Assembly: GCA_035264885.1 (NCBI GenBank)
Contig: DATFPK010000104.1
Coordinates: 1-44,438, forward strand
Reading direction: 5' to 3'
Source: DATFPK01 sp035264885
GTDB taxonomy: Bacteria > Actinomycetota > Thermoleophilia > Solirubrobacterales > 70-9
Length of the DNA: 44,438 nt
Below the pieces are notes generated by a model, which was given only the letters and a program-made list of their open reading frames with translations, made no database searches and was not told where the DNA came from. The translations under genes and the position numbers were made by a program. Of this stretch, positions 30,556 to 39,834 are shown one piece after another; the first letter of the stretch is position 1, and each line of letters starts with the position of its first letter.

Positions 30556-30978
30556 CTAGGCGGCCAGCGGCGTGGCCTCGAGCGGCTCCTCGAGATGCTT
30601 GTGCGACGGGCAGTAGTCACGCCCCGGCAGCGGCTCACGCTGGCAGGGCGTCCCCTTGCGGGTCGACGCGCGACAGTGGCGCGGCAGACCGTCGAGCCCG
30701 AGCTCACCGGGCATGCGCTCCAGGTACTCGACACAGAGCGAAAGGTTGCGCTCGATCACCTTGTAGACGTAGAACTGCTCGCTGATCGCGAAGTGCGCGC
30801 GCACCTCGTTGAACAGGGAGCGGGCCGGCCGGGCGAAGTAGCGCCGGTCGTGCGCCAGGCGTTCGATCGTCGCTTCGCTTGCCTCCAGCAGGTGCTGACG
30901 AGCGGCGCTCGTCCCGTGTCCGTTCTCGATCACTCGGGGTGCCAGATCCCGATAGATCGATCGGCTGAATCGATACAT
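30556..30978 (-). CDS. Hypothetical protein with C-terminal Cys/His cluster
   Basis: A 140-residue protein. The first 95 residues look helical and basic (RFSRSIYRDLAPRVIENG, RSLFNEVRAHFAISEQFYVY). The end holds C102-RASTRKGTP-C112, then GRDYC123-PSH126, a small CxxxTxxGxxC...C..H zinc-binding motif seen in many unrelated bacterial proteins (DUF5763-like). It may bind nucleic acid, but no specific function is known. ATG 30978 is chosen because an AAGGGG site precedes it; the frame to 31095 is probably leader. A strong promoter lies about 90 bases upstream and a hairpin lies downstream, so it appears monocistronic. Confidence 0.65.
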   Translation of the reverse strand: MYRFSRSIYRDLAPRVIENGHGTSAARQHLLEASEATIERLAHDRRYFARPARSLFNEVRAHFAISEQFYVYKVIERNLSLCVEYLERMPGELGLDGLPRHCRASTRKGTPCQREPLPGRDYCPSHKHLEEPLEATPLAA

Positions 30979-31066
30979 GCCTCCGAATCCCCTTCGGTCG
31001 GTTCCCTTGCGCCACCCAAACCGCGAATCCCGCTTCGCAGCCCCGTTTGCCGGGCGGCTGGGCGGA

Positions 31067-31095
31067 AGTATGCAAGAGGCATATGAAGCAAGCAA
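31067..31095 (-). promoter_or_regulatory. Sigma-70-type promoter for the Cys/His protein gene
   Basis: On the minus strand TTGCTT (31095-31090), a 17-base spacer, then CATACT (31072-31067). The predicted start near 31060 gives a leader of about 80 bases. The element sits in one of the few AT-rich patches of the window, next to the inverted repeat GGCTCT/AGAGCC (31096-31101 and 31127-31132), which may be an operator or the end of nadB. Confidence 0.6.
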
Positions 31096-31167
31096 GGCTC
31101 TTTGTTAACTACGTATTAAGCAGTACAGAGCCGTACCGGATTCTCTCCGACGCGGACCTGCGAGGGG

Positions 31168-32616
31168 TCAGCTCCAGGCCTCCGATCGGACGCCGCCGCT
31201 GGGCTCGACGACGAAATGGACGCCGTCGAGCGCGGGGTCGAGCAGGGGCGCGTCGCGCCGGAGGTGGCCGCCGCGGGACTCGCGCCGGGCGAGCGCCGCC
31301 GCCGCGATCGCCCGGGCGAGCGGATACGGGTCCTCGGCCAGAAGGCGGAGCTCCTCCGCGGTCCGCCGGGGGCCGGCGAGGCGCCAGACCCGCTCCCGGG
31401 TCGCCTCCGTGGGCGCCTCGAACGGTCGCGCGGCTTCCGCGCCGGCGGGCGCTGCGCGTCCGGCCGCGGCCACTGCTCGCGCCACCCGGCTGCCGAACAC
31501 GAAGCACTCGGTCAGCGAGTTCGAGGCGAGCCGGTTTGCCCCGTGCAGCCCGGTACAGGCGGTCTCGCCGACGGCGTGGAGGCCGGGGACCGTCGAGGCG
31601 CCGTCGAGGTCGACCTTGACCCCGCCCATCAGGTAGTGGGCGGCCGGGGCCACCGGCACGGGCTCGGCGCCCGGGTCCAGCCCCGCTTCCTCGAGCGAGG
31701 CGAAGACGGCGGGGAACCGCCCACGGTCGACCGGCCGCAGGTCGAGGAGGACGCAGCCGGTCCCGTCGGCGTCCATCCGGTCGAGGATCGCGGCGGTCAC
31801 CGCGTCCCGGGGGGCCAGCTCGTCGGTGAACCGCCGGCCGGCGCTGTCGAGCAGCCTCGCGCCCTCGCCGCGCACCGCCTCGGTCACCAGCAGGCCGTCG
31901 TGCGGTGTCCCCGGCCGGGCCAGCGCAGTCGGATGGAACTGGCAGAACTCGAGGTCGGCGAGCGCCGCGCCGGCCGCCTGGGCGAGGACCGGACCGGCGC
32001 CGATCGCGCCCCAGGGGTTGGTCGAGCGCTGCCACAGCGCCGCCGCTCCCCCGGTCGCGAGCACGGTTGCGCCCGCGGCGACGTGGCCGGCATCGGTCTC
32101 GACGCCGGCGCAGCCGCCGGCCCCGGCCAGGAGCGCGATGGCCGAGGTGTTCTCGCGGACCTCGACCCTTCGCTCGGCGTCGGCCATCGCCGCCAGCTTC
32201 CCGGTCAGCTCGCGGCCGGTCTGGCTGCCGCCGGCGTGCACGATCCGCCGCCGGGTGTGGCCGCCCTCGAGGCCGAGGACCGGCTCCCCCCGGTCGCCGA
32301 GGTCGAACACCACGCCTCGGTCGCGCAGCTCGCGGATGGCGGCCGGCGCCTCCGCGACCAGGACCTCGACCGCGGACGGGCGGCAGAGGCCGCGGCCGGC
32401 CGCGATCGTGTCGGCGGCGTGCTGAGCGGGGGAATCGCCGCGTTCGAGCGCCGCCGCCAGGCCCCCCTGGGCGCGGAAGCTGGCTGTCTCCGACAGCGGC
32501 TTGCGCGAGATCAGGCAGACGCGGGCGCCCTGCTCGGCGGCGCGGAGGGCGGTCCAGAGCCCGGCCGCCCCGGCACCGACCACGGCCACGTCGAAGGAGT
32601 CGCTGGGTGGGATCAC
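31168..32616 (-). CDS. nadB: L-aspartate oxidase NadB
   Basis: A 482-residue FAD enzyme that oxidises L-aspartate to iminoaspartate, the first step of de novo NAD synthesis. The dinucleotide loop is VAVVGAGAAGLWTALRAAEQ. The substrate and FAD region shows SFRAQGGLAAAL, EFCQFHPTAL, HYLMGGVKVDLDG and the C-terminal TGLHGANRLASNSLTECFVF. The start is GTG 32616. The usual partners nadA and nadC are not adjacent, which is common outside tight operons. It is divergent from the histone-deacetylase-like gene, whose start is 28 bases away. Confidence 0.92.
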   Translation of the reverse strand: MIPPSDSFDVAVVGAGAAGLWTALRAAEQGARVCLISRKPLSETASFRAQGGLAAALERGDSPAQHAADTIAAGRGLCRPSAVEVLVAEAPAAIRELRDRGVVFDLGDRGEPVLGLEGGHTRRRIVHAGGSQTGRELTGKLAAMADAERRVEVRENTSAIALLAGAGGCAGVETDAGHVAAGATVLATGGAAALWQRSTNPWGAIGAGPVLAQAAGAALADLEFCQFHPTALARPGTPHDGLLVTEAVRGEGARLLDSAGRRFTDELAPRDAVTAAILDRMDADGTGCVLLDLRPVDRGRFPAVFASLEEAGLDPGAEPVPVAPAAHYLMGGVKVDLDGASTVPGLHAVGETACTGLHGANRLASNSLTECFVFGSRVARAVAAAGRAAPAGAEAARPFEAPTEATRERVWRLAGPRRTAEELRLLAEDPYPLARAIAAAALARRESRGGHLRRDAPLLDPALDGVHFVVEPSGGVRSEAWS

Positions 32617-32644
32617 GCGGGGGCCGGGGTACGGTAACCGAGCC

Positions 32645-33649
<1,005 letters not shown>

Positions 33650-33656
33650 CCGGCGC

Positions 33657-33926
33657 TCAGGACCCGATGCGCGCCCGGGTCTCGAGCTGATCCAGCGGCA
33701 GGCGCTCCTCGATCCCGCGCCGGACCAGCGCCGCCTCGTCCTCGACGGCGGCGACCTGCGCGGCCTGGGCCCAGAGCACGTCGGCCTCGATCCGGTTGCG
33801 GCGGTGCATCTCGGCTGCGAGCCCACCGAGGTCGCGGAGGCGCTGATCGAGCACGCCGTCCAGCTCGTGCAGCCGTCGCCGCAGCTCGACCCGCTCCCGC
33901 CGGCTCTGTCGCTGACCGCGGGCCAC
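33657..33926 (-). CDS. Small coiled-coil protein
   Basis: An 89-residue, highly charged helical protein (RRERVELRRRLHELDGVLDQ, then EVALVRRG-like alternation near the end) without hydrophobic segments. GTG 33926 overlaps the TAG stop of the preceding coiled-coil gene by one base (TAGTG), so translation is coupled. It probably interacts with that larger protein. No family recognised. It converges with the deacetylase gene, leaving only 7 bases between stops. Confidence 0.6.
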   Translation of the reverse strand: MARGQRQSRRERVELRRRLHELDGVLDQRLRDLGGLAAEMHRRNRIEADVLWAQAAQVAAVEDEAALVRRGIEERLPLDQLETRARIGS

Positions 33927-34834
33927 TAGCCGTCCCGATCCTCGACCGCCTGCTCGCGGCCGCCCGGCTCCGTGCCCATCTCGCCCTCGATCCGGCGGAC
34001 GTACTCCTCGATCTCCGCGAGCCGCCGCTCCGCCTCGGCGACCGCCTTCTCCTTCGCCTCGCGCTCGCGCTCGGCGCGGGCGTTGGCCTCGTTCGAGCGT
34101 TGCGTCATCTCGGCCAGGGCGCGGTCGGAGTCGGCCTTCGCCCGCTTCAGAAGCTCGAGCTCCTCCTGGACCTGGCGCTCGGCCTCGCGCCGCATCGCCC
34201 CGGCCTGGCCGCGCAGCCACGCCGCCGCGGCGCTGCGCAGCTCGGATTCCTGCCGCTCCGGGTCGGCCTCGGCGCGCTCGGCCCGCTCCTCGGCGGCGCG
34301 GACCCGCGACCAGGCTTCCTCGAGCGCCGCCGACGACCGCTGCTGCTCGCGCTCGATGTCGCGCTCCAGGGCGAGGATCTCGGCCGTCGCGTGTTCTTCG
34401 GCGGCGCGGCGGGCGGCTTCGGCGGCCGCCCCGATCCGTGACTCGAGCGACGCGATCTCCTGCGTGATCGCCGCCAGCGGGTCCTCGTCCTCGCCGGCAA
34501 CCTCCTCTTCGGCGGCGAGCGTGCCGGCGCCTGGTTCCGGCGGCGGCGAGCCCGCCGGCGGTGGGGTGGAGGAGGTGGGCGGCGGGACGCTGAGCGGCTG
34601 CTCCGCGGTGACCGGGGGCGGGGCCGGGGGCGGCGTTTCGCCCAGCTCGCGCAGGACGTGGTCGAGCTCGGAGCGGGTGCCGGCCAGGCCGGCGGCTTGC
34701 CGCGAGAACTCCTCGCGGTCGAGCCGGTCCTCGCGGTACATGGACAGGACTAAAGCTCCGAGCTCGCGGCGCTGCTCGACCTCCCGCTCCTCGAGGTCCC
34801 TGCGCCGCCGTTTCAGTGCGCCCTTCCTAGCCAT
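33926..34834 (-). CDS. Long coiled-coil protein with proline-rich linker
   Basis: A 302-residue protein. Residues 1-65 are a basic helical head (KGALKRRRRDLEEREVEQRR, then YREDRLDREEFSRQAAGL). Residues about 67-103 are a proline-rich linker. Residues about 120-285 form a long Glu/Arg/Ala coiled coil (EEAWSRVRAAEERAERAEAD, REREAKEKAVAEAERRLAEI). There is no membrane segment. ATG 34834 has GGAG 8 bases upstream and overlaps the glycosyltransferase stop by 8 bases. A scaffold role in cell-envelope work is possible but only from context. DivIVA is not evident. Confidence 0.65.
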   Translation of the reverse strand: MARKGALKRRRRDLEEREVEQRRELGALVLSMYREDRLDREEFSRQAAGLAGTRSELDHVLRELGETPPPAPPPVTAEQPLSVPPPTSSTPPPAGSPPPEPGAGTLAAEEEVAGEDEDPLAAITQEIASLESRIGAAAEAARRAAEEHATAEILALERDIEREQQRSSAALEEAWSRVRAAEERAERAEADPERQESELRSAAAAWLRGQAGAMRREAERQVQEELELLKRAKADSDRALAEMTQRSNEANARAEREREAKEKAVAEAERRLAEIEEYVRRIEGEMGTEPGGREQAVEDRDG

Positions 34835-35786
34835 CGCCGGCTCCATGATCGCCAAGAACCTCGCGGTATGCCTCGACGACCCGCGCCGCCATCCGCGGCG
34901 CGGCGAAGGCGGCGGCCCGGCGGGACCCGTCGAGCCGTGGATCCGGCGCCGAGAGCGCCTTTCGAGCGACGCCTGACCAGACCCCCAGCTCGAACGGCGC
35001 GCAGAGGGCGCCGCCGACGCCGCTGGTCGCGAACGGGGCGACGCCGACGGGGGTCGAGAGCACCGGGACGTCGCAGGCCAGCGCCTCCAGCGCGGCGAGG
35101 CCGAACCCCTCGTAGTCGGAGGTGACGACGACCGCGCTGGACGCGTTCAGCCAGACCGGCATCAGGTCCGGGTCGATACCGCCGCCGGTGACCAGCCGGG
35201 CATCGCAGGCGCGCGCGAGGGCAACGGCGCGATCGTGGCGTTTCTCCGGCCTGACCGGATTGGCGGGAAAGAGGAGGAAGGGCTCGTCTGGATCCAGCCC
35301 GAGGCGGCGTCGCGCGTCCGCCCGGGGCATCCGGCCGAACCGGCCCAGGTCGGGCCCGCAGGGGAGGACGGCGCTGGGCGCCGGCCGGGTGGGCAGGCCG
35401 GGGCGGCCGCCCTCCGGCGCGAACAGGGCGCGCGAGACGCCGGCGACCAGGTCGGCCTGCCGCGCGAGCCGGCGCGACAGCGGACCGACCAGGCGGTGCC
35501 GTACGTCGGTCCCGTGGAAGGTGACGACGAGCGGCCGCGCTCCGGCCAGCCGCGCGCACCAGCCGGCGAGGCCGTAGTGGGCGTGGACGAGGTCGAACCG
35601 CTGCCGCCGCAGGATCGCGCGGATGCGCCGGGTCGCCGGCGCGTACTGCTTCCGTCCCAGCGGGAAGCTGAAGAAGTAGACGTCGACCCCGAGCTTGCGG
35701 ATCTCCTCGACCTGGTCCCGCACCCAGCGCCCGCGCTGGGGTGTCGCGGCGTCCGGCTCTAGGTTGGTGACGACCAGGATCCGCAC
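34827..35786 (-). CDS. Glycosyltransferase family 4
   Basis: A 319-residue GT-B glycosyltransferase. The N-terminal domain starts VRILVVTNLEPDAATPQRGR and has FDLVHAHYGLAGWCARLAG and PLVVTFHGTDVRHR. The C-terminal nucleotide-sugar domain has FPANPVRPEKRHDRAVALAR and the EX7E-like SDYEGFGLAALEALACDVPV. It probably transfers a sugar to a lipid or polysaccharide at the cytoplasmic face. GTG 35786 is chosen because the frame upstream does not match the family. It is the first gene of an operon with two coiled-coil proteins. Confidence 0.88.
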   Translation of the reverse strand: MRILVVTNLEPDAATPQRGRWVRDQVEEIRKLGVDVYFFSFPLGRKQYAPATRRIRAILRRQRFDLVHAHYGLAGWCARLAGARPLVVTFHGTDVRHRLVGPLSRRLARQADLVAGVSRALFAPEGGRPGLPTRPAPSAVLPCGPDLGRFGRMPRADARRRLGLDPDEPFLLFPANPVRPEKRHDRAVALARACDARLVTGGGIDPDLMPVWLNASSAVVVTSDYEGFGLAALEALACDVPVLSTPVGVAPFATSGVGGALCAPFELGVWSGVARKALSAPDPRLDGSRRAAAFAAPRMAARVVEAYREVLGDHGAGDG

Positions 35787-35820
35787 CGGCGGCAGCGTAT
35801 CCGCGGACCTGGCCGGGCCC

Positions 35821-37035
35821 GTGCCAGCGGAGGCTCGGCGTGCGCGGCGGTCTAGCCTGCCGACCATCGCCGTCGAAGGGACGACCGCCGCCGGCTTCGA
35901 GCCGCTCCGCCGCGCCTTCCTGCGCGTCCTTGGCCGTGGCCCGGGCGGCGGCGCCTTCACGGTGAAGCGGAGGGGGGAGACGGTGGTCGACCTCTGGGGC
36001 GGCCGCGCGACCCACTTCGGAGAGTCGCGCCCGTGGAAGCCGGACACCCTGGCGATCTGCTTCTCGACGACCAAGGGCGTCGCGTCGACCGTGATCCACC
36101 GCCTCGCCGACCGCGGCGCGGTCGAGTACGACGAGCCGGTGGCGAGCTACTGGCCCGAGTTCGGCGCCGGCGGCAAGGATCGGGTCACGGTACGCCACCT
36201 GCTGACCCATCGGGCCGGGCTCCACAGCGTGCGGGCGGTCGCGAAGGAGGCCGAGGACCTGCTCGACCACGTGGCGATGGAGGAGCAGCTCGCGGCCCGC
36301 GCCGTCCCCGCGCCGCGCCACCGTCCCGCCTACCACGCGATCACCTACGGCTGGCTCCTCGCCGGGCTCGCCCGGCGGATCACCGGGCGGGGCCTGGCCG
36401 ACCTGTCGCGCACGGAGGTCACCGAGCCGCTGGGGATCGACGGCCTCCACATCGGCGTGCCCGAGGAGGCGAGCGAGTTCGTCGCCGAGCCGGTCGGCGC
36501 GGCCCTGCGACAGCTCGGGTCGTTCGCCGACTTCAGCGCGCCCGCGTGGTCGCGCCTCCGCTACAGCCGGACCACGATCGAGGCGCTTCACGTCTCCGGG
36601 TTCCATCGCCTCTTCGAAGGCCCGCGACCGCCGATCTGGAACACCGAGATGCCGGCGGTCAACGGCGTGATCAGCGCCCGCGCCCTCGCCGACCTCTACG
36701 ACCCGCTCGCGAACAAGGGGGTCGCAGGGGGCGAGCAGTACCTCTCCGAGGTGCGGGTCCAAGAGCTTGGACGCGTGCAGTCCCGCGAGCGTGACGCCGT
36801 CCTCGGCATCCCGATGCGCTGGCGGCTCGGCTATCACCACGCCTTCGGCAACGGCCGGACGGCCCCGATGGCCTTCGGCCACTACGGCTATGGCGGCTCC
36901 GGCGGCTGGGCCGACCCCGCCGCCGGCATCTCGGTCGGCTTCGTGACCAACCGGATCGGCTCGCTGACCACGCCGCTCGGCGACCTCAACCTGTTCCGGC
37001 TGAACCGCTCGCTGCGCCTGTGCCTGTCGGCGTGA
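35821..37035 (+). CDS. Beta-lactamase-fold serine hydrolase (class C / EstB-like)
   Basis: About 404 residues. The catalytic S-x-x-K is S82-T-T-K85 in ICFSTTKGVAST, and VTVRHLLTHRAGLHSVRA plus YHAITYGWLLAGLARRITGR follow the usual family order. The C-terminal FGHYGYGGSGGWADPAAGIS replaces the KTG box, typical of esterase-like members. Likely an esterase or peptidase rather than a true beta-lactamase. There is no signal peptide. The start is uncertain: GTG 35821 is the only standard one near, but the family usually begins near residue 16 (IAVEGTTAAGFEPL). It is divergent from the glycosyltransferase. Confidence 0.85.
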   Translation: MPAEARRARRSSLPTIAVEGTTAAGFEPLRRAFLRVLGRGPGGGAFTVKRRGETVVDLWGGRATHFGESRPWKPDTLAICFSTTKGVASTVIHRLADRGAVEYDEPVASYWPEFGAGGKDRVTVRHLLTHRAGLHSVRAVAKEAEDLLDHVAMEEQLAARAVPAPRHRPAYHAITYGWLLAGLARRITGRGLADLSRTEVTEPLGIDGLHIGVPEEASEFVAEPVGAALRQLGSFADFSAPAWSRLRYSRTTIEALHVSGFHRLFEGPRPPIWNTEMPAVNGVISARALADLYDPLANKGVAGGEQYLSEVRVQELGRVQSRERDAVLGIPMRWRLGYHHAFGNGRTAPMAFGHYGYGGSGGWADPAAGISVGFVTNRIGSLTTPLGDLNLFRLNRSLRLCLSA

Positions 37036-37133
37036 GTTTTCACCGCTGCGCTTCGCCCTTCGTCACGTTCCCGTCTGGATCGGAGACACCAGCCGGCGCA
37101 GGATCGCCCTCCAACCAACCGAAGGAGGTCGAG

Positions 37134-37382
37134 ATGCTCTACGCGCTGCTGGGTTACGCCCACGCCGCCGTCCACCGCCGACTGGCCGGGATCCGGCGGG
37201 CGCTGGAGTCGGAGCGGGGGCAGGGGACGGTCGAGTACGTCGGGCTGATCCTGCTGGTGTCGCTGCTGATGGTCGGCATGGTCGCGGCGATGAAGGGGTT
37301 CAACGGCAAGCAGGGCACCGAGCTCGCCGACGTGATCGTCGACAAGGTCAAGCAGGCCGTCAACAAGGTCACCTTCAAGTGA
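37134..37382 (+). CDS. Flp-type pilin precursor (orphan)
   Basis: An 82-residue Flp/Fap pilin. The leader ends at G, followed by QGTVEYVGLILLVSLLMVG, so prepilin peptidase should cut before Q, leaving glutamate at +5 as in Flp pilins, followed by one hydrophobic helix (about 42-62). The N-terminal leader is long (about 35 residues). AAGGAGGT lies just before ATG 37134, a near-perfect ribosome site, suggesting high expression. No tad secretion genes or prepilin peptidase lie in the window, so assembly machinery must be elsewhere. Confidence 0.82.
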   Translation: MLYALLGYAHAAVHRRLAGIRRALESERGQGTVEYVGLILLVSLLMVGMVAAMKGFNGKQGTELADVIVDKVKQAVNKVTFK

Positions 37383-37415
37383 CGGGACCGGGGGCCGGCG
37401 TGTCAGACTCGCGCC

Positions 37416-38138
37416 GTGCCTCCTTCCCGCTCCTACCAGAGGTCGCCGGCCGATCTGCGGCCGGTGACGATCGAGCCCGGATTCGTCGAGACCGCCGACG
37501 GCTCGGCGCTGATCTCGGTCGGCCAGACCCGGGTGATCTGCACGGCTTCCGCGGAGGACCGGGTGCCCCGCTGGCTCGAAGGGAAGGGCCGAGGGTGGGT
37601 GACGGCGGAGTACGCGATGCTGCCCGCGTCGACCGGCGAGCGCAAGGCACGCGACATCTCGCGCGGCAAGCAGGATGGCCGCTCGGTGGAGATCCAGCGG
37701 CTGATCGGGCGCTCGCTGCGGGTCGTCGTCGATTTCCAGGCCCTCGGCGAGCGCAGCGTCTACGTCGACTGCGACGTCCTCCAGGCCGACGGCGGCACCC
37801 GCTGCGCGGCGATCACGGGAGGCTACGTCGCCCTCCGAGAGGCGCTCCAGAACTGGGTCGACGCCGGTGAGCTCGACGCCGTGCCACTGAACGGCTCGGT
37901 GGCCGCGGTCAGCGTCGGCATGGTCGACGGCGTCGCCCTGTGCGACCTCGACTACTCCGAGGACTCGGAGGCCGAGGTCGACGCGAACGTGGTGATGACC
38001 GGCGACGGCGGCCTCGTCGAGGTCCAGGCGACCGCCGAGCGGACGCCGCTCTCGCGCACCTCCCTGGACGACCTGCTGGGCCTCGCCGAGGACGGCATCG
38101 CCCGGCTCAGGGAGTCTCAGGACAGCACCCTCGCCTGA
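37416..38138 (+). CDS. rph: Ribonuclease PH
   Basis: A 240-residue phosphorolytic 3'-5' exoribonuclease that trims tRNA 3' ends. Family stretches: LRPVTIEPGFVETADGSALI, WVTAEYAMLPASTGERKARD, SRGKQDGRSVEIQRLIGRSL, DCDVLQADGGTRCAAITGGY and LCDLDYSEDSEAEVDANVVM. The RGKQDGRSVEIQ segment includes the phosphate-binding arginine. The start is GTG 37416. It is immediately followed by rdgB, a common bacterial pairing, and precedes it by 4 bases. Confidence 0.95.
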   Translation: MPPSRSYQRSPADLRPVTIEPGFVETADGSALISVGQTRVICTASAEDRVPRWLEGKGRGWVTAEYAMLPASTGERKARDISRGKQDGRSVEIQRLIGRSLRVVVDFQALGERSVYVDCDVLQADGGTRCAAITGGYVALREALQNWVDAGELDAVPLNGSVAAVSVGMVDGVALCDLDYSEDSEAEVDANVVMTGDGGLVEVQATAERTPLSRTSLDDLLGLAEDGIARLRESQDSTLA

Positions 38139-38142
38139 ACCG

Positions 38143-38754
38143 ATGGCCGCAGGGTCGGAGAGCGCTGGGCGTCGGCTGGTCCTCGCGAGCCGAAATACGC
38201 ACAAGATCCGCGAGCTGTCCGAGATCCTCGCCGGGCTCGACCTGGAGCCGCTTCCGAACGGGGTCGACCTGCCGCCCGAGGATGCGCTCGACTTCAGGGG
38301 CAACGCGCTGATCAAGGCGCGGGCCGCGCGCGCGGCGACCGGGATGGCGGCGATCGGCGACGACTCCGGGATCGAAGTGGCGGCGCTCGGCGGGCGTCCG
38401 GGCGTGCGCTCGGCGCGCTTCGCGGGCGAGGAGGCGACCGACGAGGAGAACCTCGCGAAGCTGCTGCGCGAGGTCGGTCCCTTCGCCGACCGCCGGGCCG
38501 CCTACGTCTGCGTGATCGCCCACGTCGACGAGGCGGGGCGGGAGCTGACCTTCGAGGGCCGTTGCGAGGGCCTGCTGACCGACGCGCCTCGCGGCGAAGG
38601 CGGGTTCGGCTACGACCCCGCCTTCGTCCCGGACGACACCGGCTCAGGGGACGAGCGGACGATGGCCGAGCTCGACCCGGCCGAGAAGCATGCGATCAGC
38701 CACCGCGGCCGGGCGGCGCGCCGCCTCGCCGAGGCCCTGGGGGCCGCGGCATGA
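38143..38754 (+). CDS. rdgB: RdgB/HAM1 family XTP/dITP pyrophosphatase
   Basis: A 203-residue enzyme that hydrolyses non-canonical purine triphosphates (ITP, XTP, dITP) to monophosphates and prevents their incorporation. Signature motifs: LVLASRNTHKIRELSEIL at the N-terminus, AAIGDDSGIEVAALGGRPGV, GEGGFGYDPAFVPDD, and the C-terminal MAELDPAEKHAISHRGRAAR. ATG 38143 is 4 bases after rph. Its stop overlaps the CDF transporter start (ATGA). Length is normal. Confidence 0.95.
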   Translation: MAAGSESAGRRLVLASRNTHKIRELSEILAGLDLEPLPNGVDLPPEDALDFRGNALIKARAARAATGMAAIGDDSGIEVAALGGRPGVRSARFAGEEATDEENLAKLLREVGPFADRRAAYVCVIAHVDEAGRELTFEGRCEGLLTDAPRGEGGFGYDPAFVPDDTGSGDERTMAELDPAEKHAISHRGRAARRLAEALGAAA

Positions 38755-39662
38755 TCAACACCAAGGCCGGCGCCGCCGGCCTCTCGATCGTCTCGAACTC
38801 GCTGCTGATCGCGTTGAAGATCGCGGCGGGCGCGATCACCGGCTCGATCGCGATCATCACCGAGGCTGTCCACTCGCTGATCGACCTGGTCGCATCCGTG
38901 ATCGCCTTCATCTCGGTCCGCATGGCCGACGAGCCGGCCGACCGGGAGCACCCATACGGTCACGAGAAGGTCGAGAACCTGGCCGCCGCGATCGAGGGGA
39001 TGCTGATCCTCGTCGGCGCCGGGGTGATCGTCTATGAGGCGACCAAGCGGCTCGCCGAGGGCGCGGAGGTCGAGTCGCTGGGCGTCGGTATCGGGGTGAT
39101 GGCGTTCTCGATCGTCGCCAACCTCATCGTGTCCGCGATCCTCATCCGAAACGCCCGCCGGCACGACTCGCCGGCGCTGGAGGGGGACGCGGCTCATCTG
39201 CGGACCGATGCGATGACCTCGGCCGGCGTCCTCCTCGGCCTCGGGCTGGTCCAGCTGACCGGCGCCGAGGCGCTCGACTCGATCACCGCCCTGATCGTCG
39301 CGGTCGCGATCGTCACCGCCGGCCTGCGGATCGTCCGCAGATCCTCGGGTGCCCTCGTCGACGAGGCGGTGCCCGAGGACGAGCTCGACCGGATCGAGGC
39401 GGCGATCGCGGCCGCCCGTGCGCCGGAGGTCGCGGGGTACCACAAGCTGCGGGCCCGCAACGCGGGCAGGCGCCACTATGTCGACCTGCACGTCCAGTTC
39501 CGCCGCGGCACGAGCCTCGAGCGCGCCCACGGCGTCGCCCACGAGATGCGCGATGCGATCGAGACGGAGCTGCGCAACGCCGAGGTGCTGATCCACGTCG
39601 AGCCGGAGACGTCGGTGCGCGACCCGGGCGAAGTACGGGGAGGCCCGTTCCGGGCCGGGTGA
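38751..39662 (+). CDS. Cation diffusion facilitator (CDF) transporter
   Basis: A 303-residue membrane metal exporter. Helix II carries HSLIDLVAS (metal-site H and D) and helix V carries HLRTDAMTSAGV (H and D), followed by DSITALIVAVAI. About six membrane helices precede a cytoplasmic ferredoxin-like domain (RRHYVDLHVQFRRGTSLERA). Zinc, iron or manganese could be the substrate. ATG 38751 overlaps the rdgB stop by four bases and gives the standard start INTKAGAAGLSIVSNSLLIA. A frame to 38562 upstream is out of register with rdgB. Confidence 0.93.
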   Translation: MINTKAGAAGLSIVSNSLLIALKIAAGAITGSIAIITEAVHSLIDLVASVIAFISVRMADEPADREHPYGHEKVENLAAAIEGMLILVGAGVIVYEATKRLAEGAEVESLGVGIGVMAFSIVANLIVSAILIRNARRHDSPALEGDAAHLRTDAMTSAGVLLGLGLVQLTGAEALDSITALIVAVAIVTAGLRIVRRSSGALVDEAVPEDELDRIEAAIAAARAPEVAGYHKLRARNAGRRHYVDLHVQFRRGTSLERAHGVAHEMRDAIETELRNAEVLIHVEPETSVRDPGEVRGGPFRAG

Positions 39663-39673
39663 GGGCTCGGGCG

Positions 39674-39823
39674 CTAGGGGGAGGGAAGGAGGTTGACCGC
39701 GGCGGCGAGGCCGACGGCGCCCACCGTGATCGAGTAGCCGGTGTAATCACCGAGCGCCAACAACAGTGCGGCGATCGCGCAGACGCCGACGACGATGATC
39801 CAGGAGAGCCGGGCCAGGGGCAC
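39674..39823 (-). CDS. Small two-helix membrane protein
   Basis: A 49-residue protein made almost entirely of two hydrophobic segments (LSWIIVVGVCAIAALLLALG and SITVGAVGLAAAVNLL) joined by DYTGY. GTG 39823 is the chosen start; no ribosome site is seen, so the mRNA may be leaderless. It converges with the CDF gene and is divergent from the roadblock-like gene (11 bases apart). No family recognised. Confidence 0.5.
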   Translation of the reverse strand: MPLARLSWIIVVGVCAIAALLLALGDYTGYSITVGAVGLAAAVNLLPSP

Positions 39824-39834
39824 GGGGAGGTATT

